The notes under the pieces were generated by a model, which made no database searches, had not been told where the DNA came from, and saw nothing but the letters and a program-made list of their open reading frames with translations. DNA of 64,000 nucleotides from Phragmites australis (Eukaryota; Streptophyta; Magnoliopsida; Poales; Poaceae): the NCBI RefSeq assembly GCF_958298935.1, contig NC_084922.1, positions 14,262,501 to 14,326,500 of the forward strand, in the 5' to 3' direction. The position numbers and the translations under genes are program-made. Below are positions 10,960-22,818 of the stretch, piece after piece. The stretch's first letter is position 1, and each line of letters starts with the position of its first letter.

Positions 10960-11531
10960 GATCGAGAGGCGATCTGCGTAAGGATGCAGAGACATGTTTC
11001 TGCAGATCCTTGATGCCAAGAAGGTTGCAGAATGTAGAGACAGGTGATGCTCTGGTCTGTGAAAAAGAGCTAGTGTTTAGTAGTAAGATTTAAATGTGAG
11101 ATTTGTGTGATGTAGTAAGAGGGGTGTAAGACAGTGGAAGGGGAATAATATAAGATGCTTAACTTGTAGTGGGAGATGATTTTGCTAGCAATCACCACTA
11201 TTTTCACTACACCTCCATGCTTCTCCGCCTCAGAGAATCTAATAAAGTTGTGGTCCTGGGTGCAGTAAAAGGAAGTGGCAAAGATGTTCCCAAGGCGGAT
11301 CCATCTTATAGGTGAAGGATGCATAGGATACCGAGTAATTTTTTTATTTTTTTTAGTAATTCATCATATGTATTAGACTCGTATGATATCTTCTAACCTA
11401 ATAAGTAGGATATCTGGATATTTAGTCTAACAAGTGAGACATTTGATCATTTTTGTTCTGGGTCTGCCACTGGGTGTTCCACTGTTTACTGACCAAGTCT
11501 AACATTTGTCCTGTCTAGCAAGTAGCATGAC
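10960..11531 (+). other. HIPP 3' untranslated and flanking DNA
   Basis: The stop codon at 10957-10959 is followed by T/G-rich DNA typical of a plant 3' untranslated region, with AATAAT-type polyadenylation sequences near 11144. Beyond 11160 no gene is seen. The region ends at the ATGAC target duplication (11527-11531) of the next element. Confidence 0.55.
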
Positions 11532-12058
11532 TATTGATAGAAGAGAAGATGTTTTCTACGAACAAAGTGCGACGAGCGTCTCTTCTGGAGAAGGGACTCA
11601 AATTTGGAGAAGAAGTAGATAGGATAAAGAACCAAAAACGTATTAATAGTAAAAAGATTGGGGTCCTCTGGCTTGATGGCTATGAGTCTGTATTTATAGT
11701 GTCGTTTAAGGTGTAAATGTGCAAACATGCCCTTACCGAGATAGCGATACAAACTATCACTATACCACAGGGACCTAGAGTTGATCGAATCGCCCAGCAT
11801 GAGTCTAGGTAGGATGTATTTACTCATAATTAGAAGATATTATTTACTATAGTAACGCAGAGGTGCGAGTGACCCTAAGGGCATGGTACTCAGTCGGTAG
11901 CTTATTGCGATGTCATATTGTGCAAGGTGTCAGTCCGGCTCTTACTTGCGCTGGGATGGTAGAATGACCTCCACTTGCATCGGTAGTAAATATCAATCAC
12001 ATGCAGGTGGAGGACAGCTAGCTAGTCCCCTCTAGGTAATCTTTCTATAAGACCTGAT

Positions 12059-12187
12059 TGTTAGATGTATATGTGTATTTGTATTTTCCCCATTGTATAA
12101 GGGGTTTTCTGCATATTTGCCCCCACCTGTACATGTATATATTTGGACCTAGAGCCCCTATGATGAATACAAGTGCTATTCATAACA
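12059..12187 (+). repeat. 5' LTR of the intact Copia element
   Basis: This 129-bp LTR is unusually short. It carries a TATATATTT promoter-like segment at about 12136-12145 and ends ATTCATAACA. It differs from the 3' LTR by G/A, C/T and A/G single changes only. Confidence 0.95.
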
Positions 12188-12200
12188 TGGTATTAGAGCC
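12188..12200 (+). promoter_or_regulatory. primer binding site (tRNA-iMet)
   Basis: TGGTATTAGAGCC begins immediately after the 5' LTR and is one base from the common plant TGGTATCAGAGCC site complementary to the 3' end of initiator methionine tRNA. It primes minus-strand DNA synthesis. Confidence 0.88.
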
Positions 12201-12886
12201 AAAAACTAGGGTTAGGGTTTAATCTCTCTCTCCCTGGCCGTTTTTTTTTTCCACCGCATGTTGCACTTGCGTGCCCACCACCATCGCCGTCTGTTCTTCA
12301 TTCTGAACAGCGGGATCTCTTACTGTTCCGCCGGATCCGCTCGCCGAGCCGTCGCCGTCGAAGTCCGTCCTGCTGCCACCGAATTTGCGCCGCCGCCGGA
12401 CTCAACTGTCCTGCCGCCGCCGGATTCGCGATGCTGCTGGATCTTGGCGTCCCGCCGCCGCCGGATTCGAGTTGCTGTCCGTACCGCCGCCACCGGACTC
12501 AACTGTCCCGCCGCCGACCTCGCCTCGCCCAGTCCGCCGCTACCGCATTCGCGCCGCCAGACTCTACAGTCTCGCCGCCGCCAGACTCCACAGTCTCGCC
12601 GCCGCCGGATTCGCCGCTGCTGGACCTCGCCCCGCCGCCGACCTTGCCTCGCCCCCGTTAGGACCCACCGCGTCGGGCTCCGTCGGACTTCGGGGTCCGC
12701 CGCCAGGGTCTTGCCGGCGCCGGAAGCCACCTCCACCGCCGTCGGGATCGCGCTGGAGACCCGCCTCCCCTGCCGTCGGGACCGCGCCGTGTCTCTACTC
12801 CGCTCTCTCTCTCGGTGCCTCTCTCCGTGCCTCTGCTTTGCTCTGTTCAACAGAGCCGTGAGCATCCAGAAAAGGGAAGCACCGTG

Positions 12887-12923
<37 letters not shown>

Positions 12924-13087
12924 GGACCTACCCCTCTCCTGTTTTGACTGTACGTAGCTCTCTGCTGCTACAGTCTTCGCCAGCTCATCCTACTTGGCTC
13001 TGGAAAGGTAGTATAAAAAAAAAATTGTTGTCGTCGCCCGCCGCTTTTCATTTGCGCTCTTGCCGTCGACAGGTGTTTTGCTTCAGG
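12201..13087 (+). other. GC-rich leader of the intact Copia element
   Basis: This is the untranslated leader between the primer site and gag. Positions 12360-12720 are dominated by CCGCCG-type runs that keep several frames open by chance on both strands. A 29-bp A run lies at 12891-12919. The gag frame stays open upstream to 12815, but conserved gag sequence starts at 13088, so I treat this as leader. Confidence 0.7.
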
Positions 13088-16000
13088 ATGTCGTCCTCAG
13101 CTCCTTCGTCAGGTGGTCTCCAGGTTCCGCGATGTCCGGTGCTTTTCAATGGCACTAATTATCGTGACTGGGTGCCACGGATGACGTGGCACATGAAGGG
13201 TCTTCGTCTTTGGGATTTTCTTACTGGTGATCTGCCATGTCCACCCAAGCCTGTATGCCCTATTCAGCCAGTGATTCCCGAGAATGCTTCAGAGGATGAT
13301 AAGGCGCGGCTGCTTGCCTCTTATGATGATAATCTGTCAGCTTATGATACAGATTTTGTTGCATACAGGACTTGGTTGGATGAGGATGCTCGTGCTGCCT
13401 CTATTCTTGTTGCCAGTATGGAAGAGCGTCTTGCTGCAGACATTGTTTACTTTGATTTTTCACATCAGATGTGGACTTCTCTTCGTGATCTTTATGAGCC
13501 ATCTGGTCAGTCATTGTATATTGATGCTTTACGCAAGGAGCAGCTGTTACAGCAGGGTGATGCCACAGTTGAGGAGTTCTATGCACAGATGTCTGCTGTG
13601 TGGCGTCAGCTTGATTCTCTTAGTCCTCAGTTGTCAGTTGCCACTTGTGAGTCCTGCAGGGGTCAGAAGAATGCTTTGTTGGTATGGCGCACATATGACT
13701 TCTTGACCCGTCTTCGTGCTGAGTTTGAGCCGCTTCGTGCTCAGCTGCTTGCTCGTCAGCCTTGTGTGTCTCTGATGGATGCTCTTGCTTCTATTCGTAA
13801 TGAAGAGACACGTCTTCGTACTGCAGGCCTGCTACAGTCTCCTTCTGCCTTGGCTGTTCGTTTGCCTACTCCTCCGCCCGCGGCGCCTTCTTCAGTGGCG
13901 CCCTCTTCTAGGGCTGGAGGGAGTGGCGGTCTTCATTGCAAGTATTGTGATAAGGCTGGACATGTGGAGGATTATTGTTACAGGAAGAAGAAGGCTCAGG
14001 GTCGTGGTGGTGGTCGTACTTCACAGGGTGGCAGTAGTGCTAGTAGTCCTGGTACTGGAGGTTCTCAGAGGGGTTCTACTGGTTCTGAGACACAGGAGAT
14101 CCTCATGTTGCTTCGTCGCCTTGCTACCTCTGCACCTCCTGGAGCTGCTGGTTCTGTTACTCCGGCCTCTGCACCGTCAACTCCTGCTGCTGCTGCTTCT
14201 CAGTCTTCCACTGAGGGACCACTTTCCACTTCCGCTCCAGGTACTTTTCCATGGATTCTTGATTCTGGTGCATCTTTTCATATGACTCATGATCGTACCA
14301 ATCTTTCTTCCATTAGTACTCCATCTATCCCTATCACTGTTCATACCGCAGATGGATCACCCCTTTCTGTTGCAGGACGAGGCACTCTTTTGTCTGACTC
14401 TTTTCATGTCCCTGCTGTTTCTTATGTTCCCAAACTGACCATGCAGCTTATCTCAGCTGGCCAGCTCACTGATCATGGTTGTCGTGTCATTCTCGACTCT
14501 GACTCTTGTTGTGTTCAGGATCGCAGCACGGGTCTCCTGGTTGGTACTGGCCCTCGTCGACGTGATTCTCAGCGCCTTTGGGAGCTTGACTGGCTTCGTC
14601 TTCCTTCCGCTGCCTCTGCCAGTCTCGTGGGCTCTGCTTCTGCTGTTTCATCTTCATCGTCCTTTGCTCAGTGGCATCATCGTTTGGGCCATCTTTGTGG
14701 TTCGCATCTGTCTACATTAGTTCGTCGTGTTCTTTTGGGATCCGTCTCTAGTGATGTATCGTTGGATCAGTGTCAAGGATGTAGGCTAGGTAAGCAGATT
14801 CAGCTTCCCTATCATTCTAGTGAGTCAGTGTTGAAGTGTCCTTTTGATCTTGTTCATTCTGATGTATGGGGTCCGGCTCCCTTCATTTCGAAAGGGTGGC
14901 ATCGGTACTATATACTTTTTATAGATGTTTTTTCTCGCCACACATGGGTTTATTTCATGACACATCGTAGTGAGGCTTTATCGATCTATAAGATATTTGC
15001 CACCATGGTTCGTACTCAGTTTGACACTGTCATTAAGATTTTTCGTGCTGACTCTGCTGGGGAGTACCTTTCTGGAGCCCTTCACCAATTTCTTTCGGAG
15101 CAGGGCACTCTTACCCAATTCTCTTGTCCTGGTGCTCATGCTCAAAACGGTGTTGCTGAGCGCAAGCATCGTCATCTTCTTGAGACTGCTCGTGCTCTTA
15201 TGATTGCCTCTTCTGTTCCACCTCATTTTTGGGCTGATGCTGTCTCTACTGCCACTTATTTGACTAACATCCAGCCTTCATCAGCTCTTCATGGTGGGAT
15301 TCCATATGAGCGTCTTTGTGGGAAGACGCCTGACTACTCCAGCCTTCGTCTTTTTGGCTGTGTGTGCTATGTGCTCCTTGCACCTCGAGAGCGCACCAAG
15401 CTGACCGCTCAGTCTGTTGAGTGTGTCTTTCTGGGATATAGTGCTGAACATAAGGGGTATCGTTGTTGGGATCCTATTGGACGTCGGATTAGGATCTCTC
15501 GGGATGTTACCTTTGATGAGTCTCGTCCTTTCTATCCTCGTCCTTCTTCAGATGCTTCTCATGCATCTGTAGTTGAGCCACTTTCTTTCCTGACTTTTCC
15601 TGATACTCCTATTGTCACTGCTCCGTCCTCACGCTTGGTGCCCTCTTTTTCTGACCCTTCTGTGGTGTCGTCTTTGGAGCCTTCTTCTCAGGCTCCAGTT
15701 GGTACCATCTATGATCATAAGCCGCCTGTGACACAGTTCTACACACGTGACCGATGTGTTGCAGATCCATCCTCTGCTATGCCTTCCTCTGATGTGCCAT
15801 CTTCTCCTAATGCATCTTTGTCTGATGTGTCTTCTTCTGGTAAGTCATCTTCTGCAGAGGATTCTTCTTCTGAGTCTCACCACTATGCCCTTCGTGATCG
15901 TCGATCGATTCGACCTCCAGACCGTTTCGTTGCTGGCACTGTTCTTTCCGAGCCGACCTCTTACCGCGATGCTATTCATCATCAGGAATGGCAGCATGCG

Positions 16001-17473
16001 ATGGCAGAGGAGATTGCTGCTCTTGAGCGCACTGGCACGTGGGATCTTGTTTCCCTTCCTGCACATGTTCGTCCTATCACGTGCAAGTGGGTTTACAAGG
16101 TTAAGACCCGATCTGATGGTTCTCTTGAGCGTTACAAGGCTCGCCTTGTGGCGCGTGGTTTTCAGCAGGAGCATGGTCGTGACTATGATGAGACCTTTGC
16201 TCCTGTGGCTCACATGACCACTGTTCGCACTCTTCTTGCTGTGGCCTCTGTTCGTGCGTGGTCCATCTCTCAGCTTGATGTCAAGAATGCCTTCCTTAAT
16301 GGTGAGCTGCGTGAGGAGGTGTATATGCAGCCTCCGCCTGGATATTCCGTCCCTGAGGGTATGGTTTGTCGCCTTCGTCGCTCTCTTTATGGGCTTAAGC
16401 AAGCTCCTCGTGCTTGGTTTCAGCGCTTTGCTTCTGTCGTTAGTGCTGCTGGTTTTTCTGCCAGTGCTCATGATCCGGCACTTTTTGTCCACACTTCGTC
16501 TCGTGGTCGGACACTTCTCCTTCTTTATGTTGATGATATGATCATTACTGGAGATGATTCTCAGTACATTGCCTTTGTGAAGGCACGCCTCAGTGAGTAG
16601 TTTCTCATGTCTGATCTAGGTCCTCTTCGTTACTTCCTTGGAATTGAGGTTTCTTCCACGCCTGAGGGCTTCTATCTGTCCCAAGAAAAGTACATTCAGG
16701 AACTCCTTGATCGTGCTTCTCTCACTGACCAGCGTACTATTGAGACTCCAATGGAGCTAAATGTTCATCTTCGTGCCACCGATGGTGAACCTCTTTCTGA
16801 TCCCACACGCTATCGTCACATTGTAGGGAGTCTTGTGTATCTTGGTGTTACTCGTCCTGACATTTCGTACTCTGTACATATCCTCAGTCAGTTTGTTTCA
16901 GCTCCCACTCAGCTCCACTATAGTCATCTTCTTCGGGTTCTGCGTTATCTTCGTGGGACTATCTCTCATCGTCTGTTCTTTCCGCGCTCCAGCTCTTTAC
17001 ACCTTCAGGCCTATTCAGATGCCACTTGGGCTAGTGATTCCTCTGATCGTCGTTCTCTTTCTGCCTATTGTGTTTTTCTTGGTGGTTCCCTCATTGCTTG
17101 GAAGACTAAGAAGCAGACATCCGTTTCTCGTTCGAGTGCAGAGGCTGAGTTGCGAGCTATGGCTCTTGTGACAGCAGAGGTTACTTGGCTACGGTGGTTG
17201 CTTGAGGATTTTGGTGTTTCTGTTACTACACCGACTCCTCTTTTGTCTGACAATACAGGTGCTATCAGTATTGCTCGTGATCCGGTGAAGCATGAGCTTA
17301 CTAAGCATATTGGTGTTGATGCTTTTTATACACGAGCACAGGTACAGGATGATGTGATTGCTCTTCGGTATGTGCCTTCGGAGCTTCAGTTGGCAGATTT
17401 CTTCACGAAGGCACAGACGAGAGCTCAGCACAGATTTTATCTCTCCAAACTCAGTGTTCTTGATCCACCCTGA
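13088..17473 (+). pseudogene. Copia gag-pol polyprotein with one in-frame stop
   Basis: The frame spans 1461 codons plus the terminal stop and encodes the particle protein and enzymes for reverse transcription and integration. Motifs in order: Gag with zinc knuckle [14 protein letters not shown] (from residue 284); aspartic protease DSGAS (392); integrase HH-CC finger (from 530) and the D592, D655, E691 triad with 35 residues between the last two; reverse transcriptase with [13 protein letters not shown] and YVDD (1147-1150); RNase H DATWASDS (from 1311). A TAG at 16598-16600 (codon 1171) interrupts the frame 20 codons after YVDD, cutting off the end of the reverse transcriptase and all of RNase H. 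No frameshift is present. I chose the start at 13088 because the conserved Gag begins [10 protein letters not shown] there. Mobilisation would need help from another copy or readthrough. Confidence 0.93.
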
Positions 17474-17491
17474 GTTTGTGGGGGGGGGGGG
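17472..17491 (+). promoter_or_regulatory. poly-G polypurine tract
   Basis: GAGTTTGTG followed by a G run reaches exactly to the 3' LTR start at 17492. The purine tract primes plus-strand DNA synthesis. It overlaps the gag-pol stop codon (TGA, 17471-17473). The relic at 7069-7081 has the same arrangement. Confidence 0.8.
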
Positions 17492-17620
17492 TGTTAGATG
17501 TATATGTGTATTTATATTTTTCCCATTGTATAAGGGGTTTTCTGCATATTTGCCCCCACCTGTACATGTATATATTTGGGCCTAGAGCCCCTATGATGAA
17601 TACAAGTGCTATTCATAACA
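17492..17620 (+). repeat. 3' LTR of the intact Copia element
   Basis: This 129-bp LTR matches the 5' LTR at 126 positions. It is followed at once by the CTGAT target duplication. Confidence 0.95.
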
Positions 17621-17794
17621 CTGATGACTTATCCCTCGTGCTTCGGGGAGCCTACCTAGGTTCTGGAGGACTAAGGCTCCGGAGAGTACTGAAGCTCGGA
17701 GATCCGTAAGGCCTCTAGGGAGCCATGGTCCACATGCGTAGACTGACGGGGCCTAGGATGTTAGGGGTTCTTAATGACGATCCCCGACAATGAC

Positions 17795-20500
17795 AGGGAT
17801 CGACACTTCACATGTTATTCCTAAAATGTGTACATCTGATTTGTATCACATAAAGTATAGTTTATTTAAGAGCAAAACTACAATAAGGAGTTTATTTGAA
17901 AACATAAGGCTCATTGTGAATAGCAAAAACTGCCATACTCTAATGCACTCTGTCATGCAGAATTTCAGACAGGATGCAATCTCGATCTCTCTTTTCTTTT
18001 TTAGCATAAGCAGGACAATTACAATACGAACCTTGTGAATCTGATGTGATCTACAACTAAGTTTACACATGGAAGTAGAATAGGAGAATTCTCTGATCAG
18101 CTGATAACGCAAAAGGTTAATTAATTACATTTCACCAGGGAGCAATATTTCGAGTGCTACTACCATGGCATAAGGAAAATAAGAGGTGAAAGTGCTACAG
18201 GGGAAGAACTGACCTAGAGAGGTGGTAACTGGCATGACAGAGACAAGGATAAGAGGCCGAAGTGAACAGTTCCATCACTGGATGGGGCAAATCTTGTTAA
18301 CGTATGTTGTTTGCCTGTTTCCAGGTCCTGCAGCTTTCACAACGTCAGATGATAAAACTGGGATCTGCACTAGAAAAATTATAGAACTAAGAGAAAAAAA
18401 GGCGATTAATTGAGGCTAGCGCATCTATACTGTGAAATTATGAATGTATTAAAGAGAGGCAGTTCAGTATCATATATACAAATATGTAGGCAGATATGAC
18501 ATTCGAAACCATGTTGATCAGTATTCAACAAACATGACAGAAATAAACGAGTCATACAGAATTACAGATGCATGCATCCTCTATGGTCATCTGATTACTT
18601 ACATATCTAGGGTATCTGTATCAGAAAAAATTAATGAATTCCACATCTCTGAAGATCTCGTGACTTACATGAAAATCCATGATTTCTAACAAAACATGTG
18701 AGCAATCTGATTGTGAATCAAAGCAGCAGTAGAACTTCAGAATTTAATAAACAAGAGTGAAGTGCGAATTGCTGGAGAAACGTAAGATCAATGCTTGTGC
18801 CTATTGCAGGGACTAGCATCCCACGTCCATGTGGCTAAAATGAAATATTGTGCTTTCTGAACAGCAACTCTGTCTTCAGTTGATCCCCGTTCAGCTGTAC
18901 TTGTACTCTCTTCACAAATATAAGAATGTTTTTCCCATGCCGTTTTTTCAAGCTCATTAACAAAATCTCGAGACAGGATGTTTTTTAGAGTGAAAATGAC
19001 ATATTTCAACAGTACATGTAATTACATCCTTCTGCAAGATCATGGAATTTTGTTGTAATCAATTTTCAGTTGTGGTAACATACAAAAGAAAATAGAACGA
19101 GGTTAAGACAAACATAAGGGAAAAAAAAAATCTAGAACAGGTTCTGTTAGCGAAACTTTTCAGAGTATTTTCACTACCCTATGAATAGGTTTATAGTGTA
19201 AAGTATGTGTCACTGAAACGGAGGCTTAGGGCCGTTATGGGACATGAAGGATCAGTTGCGTCTTATGCACAAGGAAGTTACCAATGATTGCAGCCATTTG
19301 TTCATCGGCTAGTCCGAGATGACATTGCAGAAGCATCTCGATAGTCAATACCGTAAGCTCCATACAGATGATACAATGTTATAGTTCCTACACAATGAGT
19401 CAGTCCCTCGAGCATAACTTCTTGTGCTGCAATCACTAACCTAACAATGCAATCCACAAAATCATCCACAAAAATTCGTTTTAAAAGTACTAACGATTCT
19501 GTTGATGATTAAGCAGCACAACTGAAGTCTGAAGAAATATACAATCCACATCAGCTCAAGAGCACCAAGATTGAACATAATTATTCTAATCACTAATCAG
19601 GTGTATCCTGATGAGGAGATAAAGTGTTGTTTCTATTTCCTTTCACAAGTTGTACATCTCAAAAACACTAAGGATGTCAGGAGCCAAGGCAAAGGGGAAG
19701 CAAAACTTTTTTTTTTCTTCTGGATTGTGCATAAGCGTGACTTTTGGCTGGCTGCAAAAAGATTGTTTTCCATAAGGAAATGATTCGCAAAGCATACTGT
19801 TGGAGGGTAAATCAAGTAGTCGAGGTCTAAAATATAACACATCTACTCTGTAGATAGGTTCAGTATCAATTTTGAACAAACACCTGTTTTTGATGCAGCT
19901 ATCCATTTGAATAACCTTTCCAAGGACTGCAACCCAAAAACCTTAACGCAATGTCACGATCTGAAGGAACAGATCCATGAGTAGAAGTTCTGAATTCCGG
20001 GGCTTATTTCATTCGATGAATTGCACTGTTTGCCAACTAGGGCTTTGGATTTGCACATTTGACACCACACAACGGTAAGAGTTAAGAAAAATTTGGAAAC
20101 AACATCTCTGTGACTCCGTAATTAGTTATTAGATCCTAACAGATTCCCCTAAGAAAAATAATAACCGACCTGATCTTGCCAATCGAATCCAAGTTAAGAA
20201 TAACTTGTCGGGCCAAAACCTAAGACCAAAATTTCAACGAAAGATGAGGAAGTTCCGGAATCTCAACGAGTTCCAGTCAACCATAACAAATGTTTTCCTC
20301 AAAGATGAATCGCCGACTTTATCAATCTTAGAACCTGCAGGGATCCAATGGAAACGATAGCCGAAATTGGACTACGAGAATGGACAGAACAGCTGGGTAA
20401 TGCGGTGCTACAGAGTACATGCATCGGATGAACAAATTCGACAGAGAAAATAAATCGATTTGGGGAATCCTTACCTGGATGCTCAGCCTGATGGGGATCT
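17795..20500 (-). other. unassigned DNA with possible decayed minus-strand exons
   Basis: No protein is recognised. On the minus strand there are suggestive pieces: a donor-like CCAG/GTAAGG at about 20470-20477 after a 45-bp stretch that could be an untranslated exon; an acceptor-like GGGTTGCAG near 19930 followed by an 87-codon frame (19643-19906); and a 73-codon frame at 18788-19009 with balanced composition (ELEKTAWEKHSY). None matches a family I know. They may be a decayed gene or chance. Confidence 0.3.
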
Positions 20501-22818
20501 GCCGTCTATGGGTGCAAATTAACCTTTCTTATTTCAACCAATAATTTTAGTTTTTTAAAAAATTACTCAATTTTTTAAAAAAATAATATTATCAGTTTAA
20601 CTAAAGAGGGTCGGTGGCTATCTTAATTCACCACCTTGCACTCTAGCCATCTTTAGAAACGCAAATTTTGTATTTTTAGGTAATTAAGTCAACCCAAAAC
20701 TAAAAAATAAATTAAATATTTACTTTCATCTAATTAAGTTAAAAAAATAAGGTAAAGATTTGATTCTAAACGTGCAGCCTTTTGTGCTCTATCCATAGCC
20801 CACCGTAAGCAGTCAGATTTTAATACTATAAGGGAACACACATGGGAAGATTTGATGAGTCCATCTGGGCAGCACTCCATCAGGTTCCACCCTCGCCTCT
20901 GCTCCTACGTGTTCATTTGATTTTTTATCACCTGCTATTGGATAGAGTGATTAATTTATTATTAGAACTATTGTTATAGATTTAAAAAGACCTATTTAGT
21001 ATTTAAAAAATCATCACTTCGGTAGAGTAACCGCTGCTATTCTCGATCTCGAAATAGCAGAGCTCACAGGCAACCAGGATCGACGAGACCATGAGAGCCG
21101 CTGCTGCCAGATCTCCGCATGGGTCCATCAATTTTGGAGTCGTGCTACCTGATCCGCTCATCCACGGACCCCAATCTCGCTGTGGTGGCAGTTACTAGGG
21201 ACGTACCAGCCTGAGTCGATGGCGAAGGATTTGGAAGCGTTGGCGGTGACATGGTCCAGGACGAGGTTGAGGAGCTCACCGGTGAACGAGTCGAGGGACA
21301 GCGGCGTCAGGGGAGATGCATCAATGCTAGATCTGGTGATGGATTGCTATAGCCATGGGTCTAAGGTATGTGCTCCAGATTGATGATTTTATGTTTTCCC
21401 TAACTTTGATACTATATATATTTTTTAATTTAAGCCAATCCGATCTTCCTGATGCAACGGACAAATGAATATGGCTAACGAGCCACGGAGTGGTGGGGTT
21501 TGATGTGATGTACGACAAGGCTGCCTGAGATGCAGCTAGCCGGAGGTTCAGTTTTATGACCTTGCACTGAACTGGAGCTGGCCGTCACCTTCGTATCAAT
21601 ATGTTCTCCGCGCAGACCATAACTGCTACCTGTCCGCCTAATGGTAATGTGATCTTACTCGTGGACATCCATGTTTATCCTGGCAATCGATAATTTGGAA
21701 AACCTTGAAATGAATCTCGATTATAATAATGGGTTATTCCTTTAGTTAGTGCTGAGTCTCCACTCTCAAGATATCATTGAATTGATGATGCACTGCATTG
21801 TCAAATTTTGCACCTTGATTCCTGGATCTACAATAAATGGAATATTCAATGAGGCCAGGGCCGGTTGTTTGGTAGTTAGCCCTAGAATATGAAGTTGGAC
21901 TTTTCAAGATGTGCTAGGATGAAATTATTCAGAATTATTCATCGTTGTTTTTTTATCTAATGCCGGTATGAGAAACTTATCCTAATTTTTCCTAGCAAAA
22001 TGCTACGAATTTTGTCCATTTCAAATTTATCCTAATTTGTTTCTACTTATCCTCAATGCTTCTCAAATCATCCTAATTTGTGTGAAATAACCCATGATTT
22101 TATTATGTTTTTGTGTTACCATGTTTTTCCAAACTTAACAACGATTCAGCTGATTTTTCTTTTGTTTCAATTTGAAACCCATGCTGACTTGCCTTTCTAG
22201 ATTTTAGCCTATTTTTCTTGAAATAAATATCTTACACTGCTTATGAAATTTTTGTGACAGCTCTAAGGAATATTCCTTCTCTTGTTCTTATTTGCTTTTC
22301 ACGTTGTCATAATTTGCTTATGGGTTCACTATAATTAGCTTCTTTTCTTTTTTACAAATTTTCCAATTGTCTTGTACCAAAAGAGGGATGATAGACAGAT
22401 GAACTTATAAAAAATATCTTCCATGCATGTATTGAATGACTTAGAGCATGTCTGGATGTTTCGCAGACAAAAGAAGGATATCCTGCTTGGAGATAAGTGT
22501 TGCCGGTCTCTTGAAGGATGCCTTTAAGGAGCCGGCAAAAATCTAAAATCAGACATTACTCTTTTCGATTGTAAATGTAGATCGTTTTAGATTTGTATAT
22601 AAGGATTAAGAAAGTAGATTAAATAACCTTGTTACCCTTTATTTATTCTGCATTGGAAAAGATAACTCATTCATTTGTGAGAGTGCTAGTATTTATTAAA
22701 CAAGGGTAAAACGGAAAAAAAAAGAAACAAATGCATAAAAGTTTGAGAATGACTTATATTTAGAGAATAGTTGAGGAGGCTAAAACGACCTATATTTGCA
22801 ACCAGAGGGAGTATATAT
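20501..22818. other. unassigned DNA with one coding-like patch
   Basis: This stretch is AT-rich except for 21060-21340, which is GC-rich. There, on the minus strand, the frame reads LTPLSLDSFTGELLNL and LVLDHVTANASKSFAIDSG before stops. It looks like one exon of a lost or captured gene, but I do not recognise it. Sequence at 22730-22812 ends with AGAGGGAGTA, the usual end of a Stowaway-type mariner MITE on the opposite strand. The other end was not found. Confidence 0.35.

Larger units (their letters stand above)
12059..17620 (+). mobile_element. nearly intact Copia retrotransposon
   Basis: This complete 5562-bp element has 129-bp LTRs (12059-12187 and 17492-17620), both TGTTAGATG...CATAACA, and a perfect target duplication CTGAT (12054-12058 and 17621-17625). 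The primer site follows the 5' LTR at once. A single gag-pol frame occupies 13088-17473, and a poly-G tract ends directly at the 3' LTR. The LTRs differ at three positions (2.3 percent). With the commonly used grass rate of 1.3e-8 per site per year, that is roughly 0.9 million years, with a large error because the LTR is so short. The domain order (integrase before reverse transcriptase) defines Copia. I cannot fix the lineage. Confidence 0.96.
11532..17789 (-). mobile_element. solo LTR (minus), split by a Copia insertion
   Basis: When the Copia insertion and its duplicated CTGAT are removed, the two pieces (11532-12058 and 17626-17789) form one 691-bp LTR. Read on the minus strand it starts TGTCGGGGATC and ends CTATCAATA. 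It is flanked by a perfect 5-bp target duplication, ATGAC, at 11527-11531 and 17790-17794. The expected terminal CA reads TA, a likely point mutation. A minus-strand TATA box (CTATAAATACAG) lies near 11683-11694. No internal region remains, so the element was reduced to a solo LTR before or after the Copia arrived. Its style suggests a Gypsy-type LTR. Short open frames at 11531-11827 lie inside it and are not genes. Confidence 0.8.

Noticed and set aside
12258..12887. Several long overlapping frames on both strands in the Copia leader
   Set aside because: They are kept open by CCG/CGG-rich composition, show low-complexity Arg/Pro text and precede the conserved Gag start at 13088.
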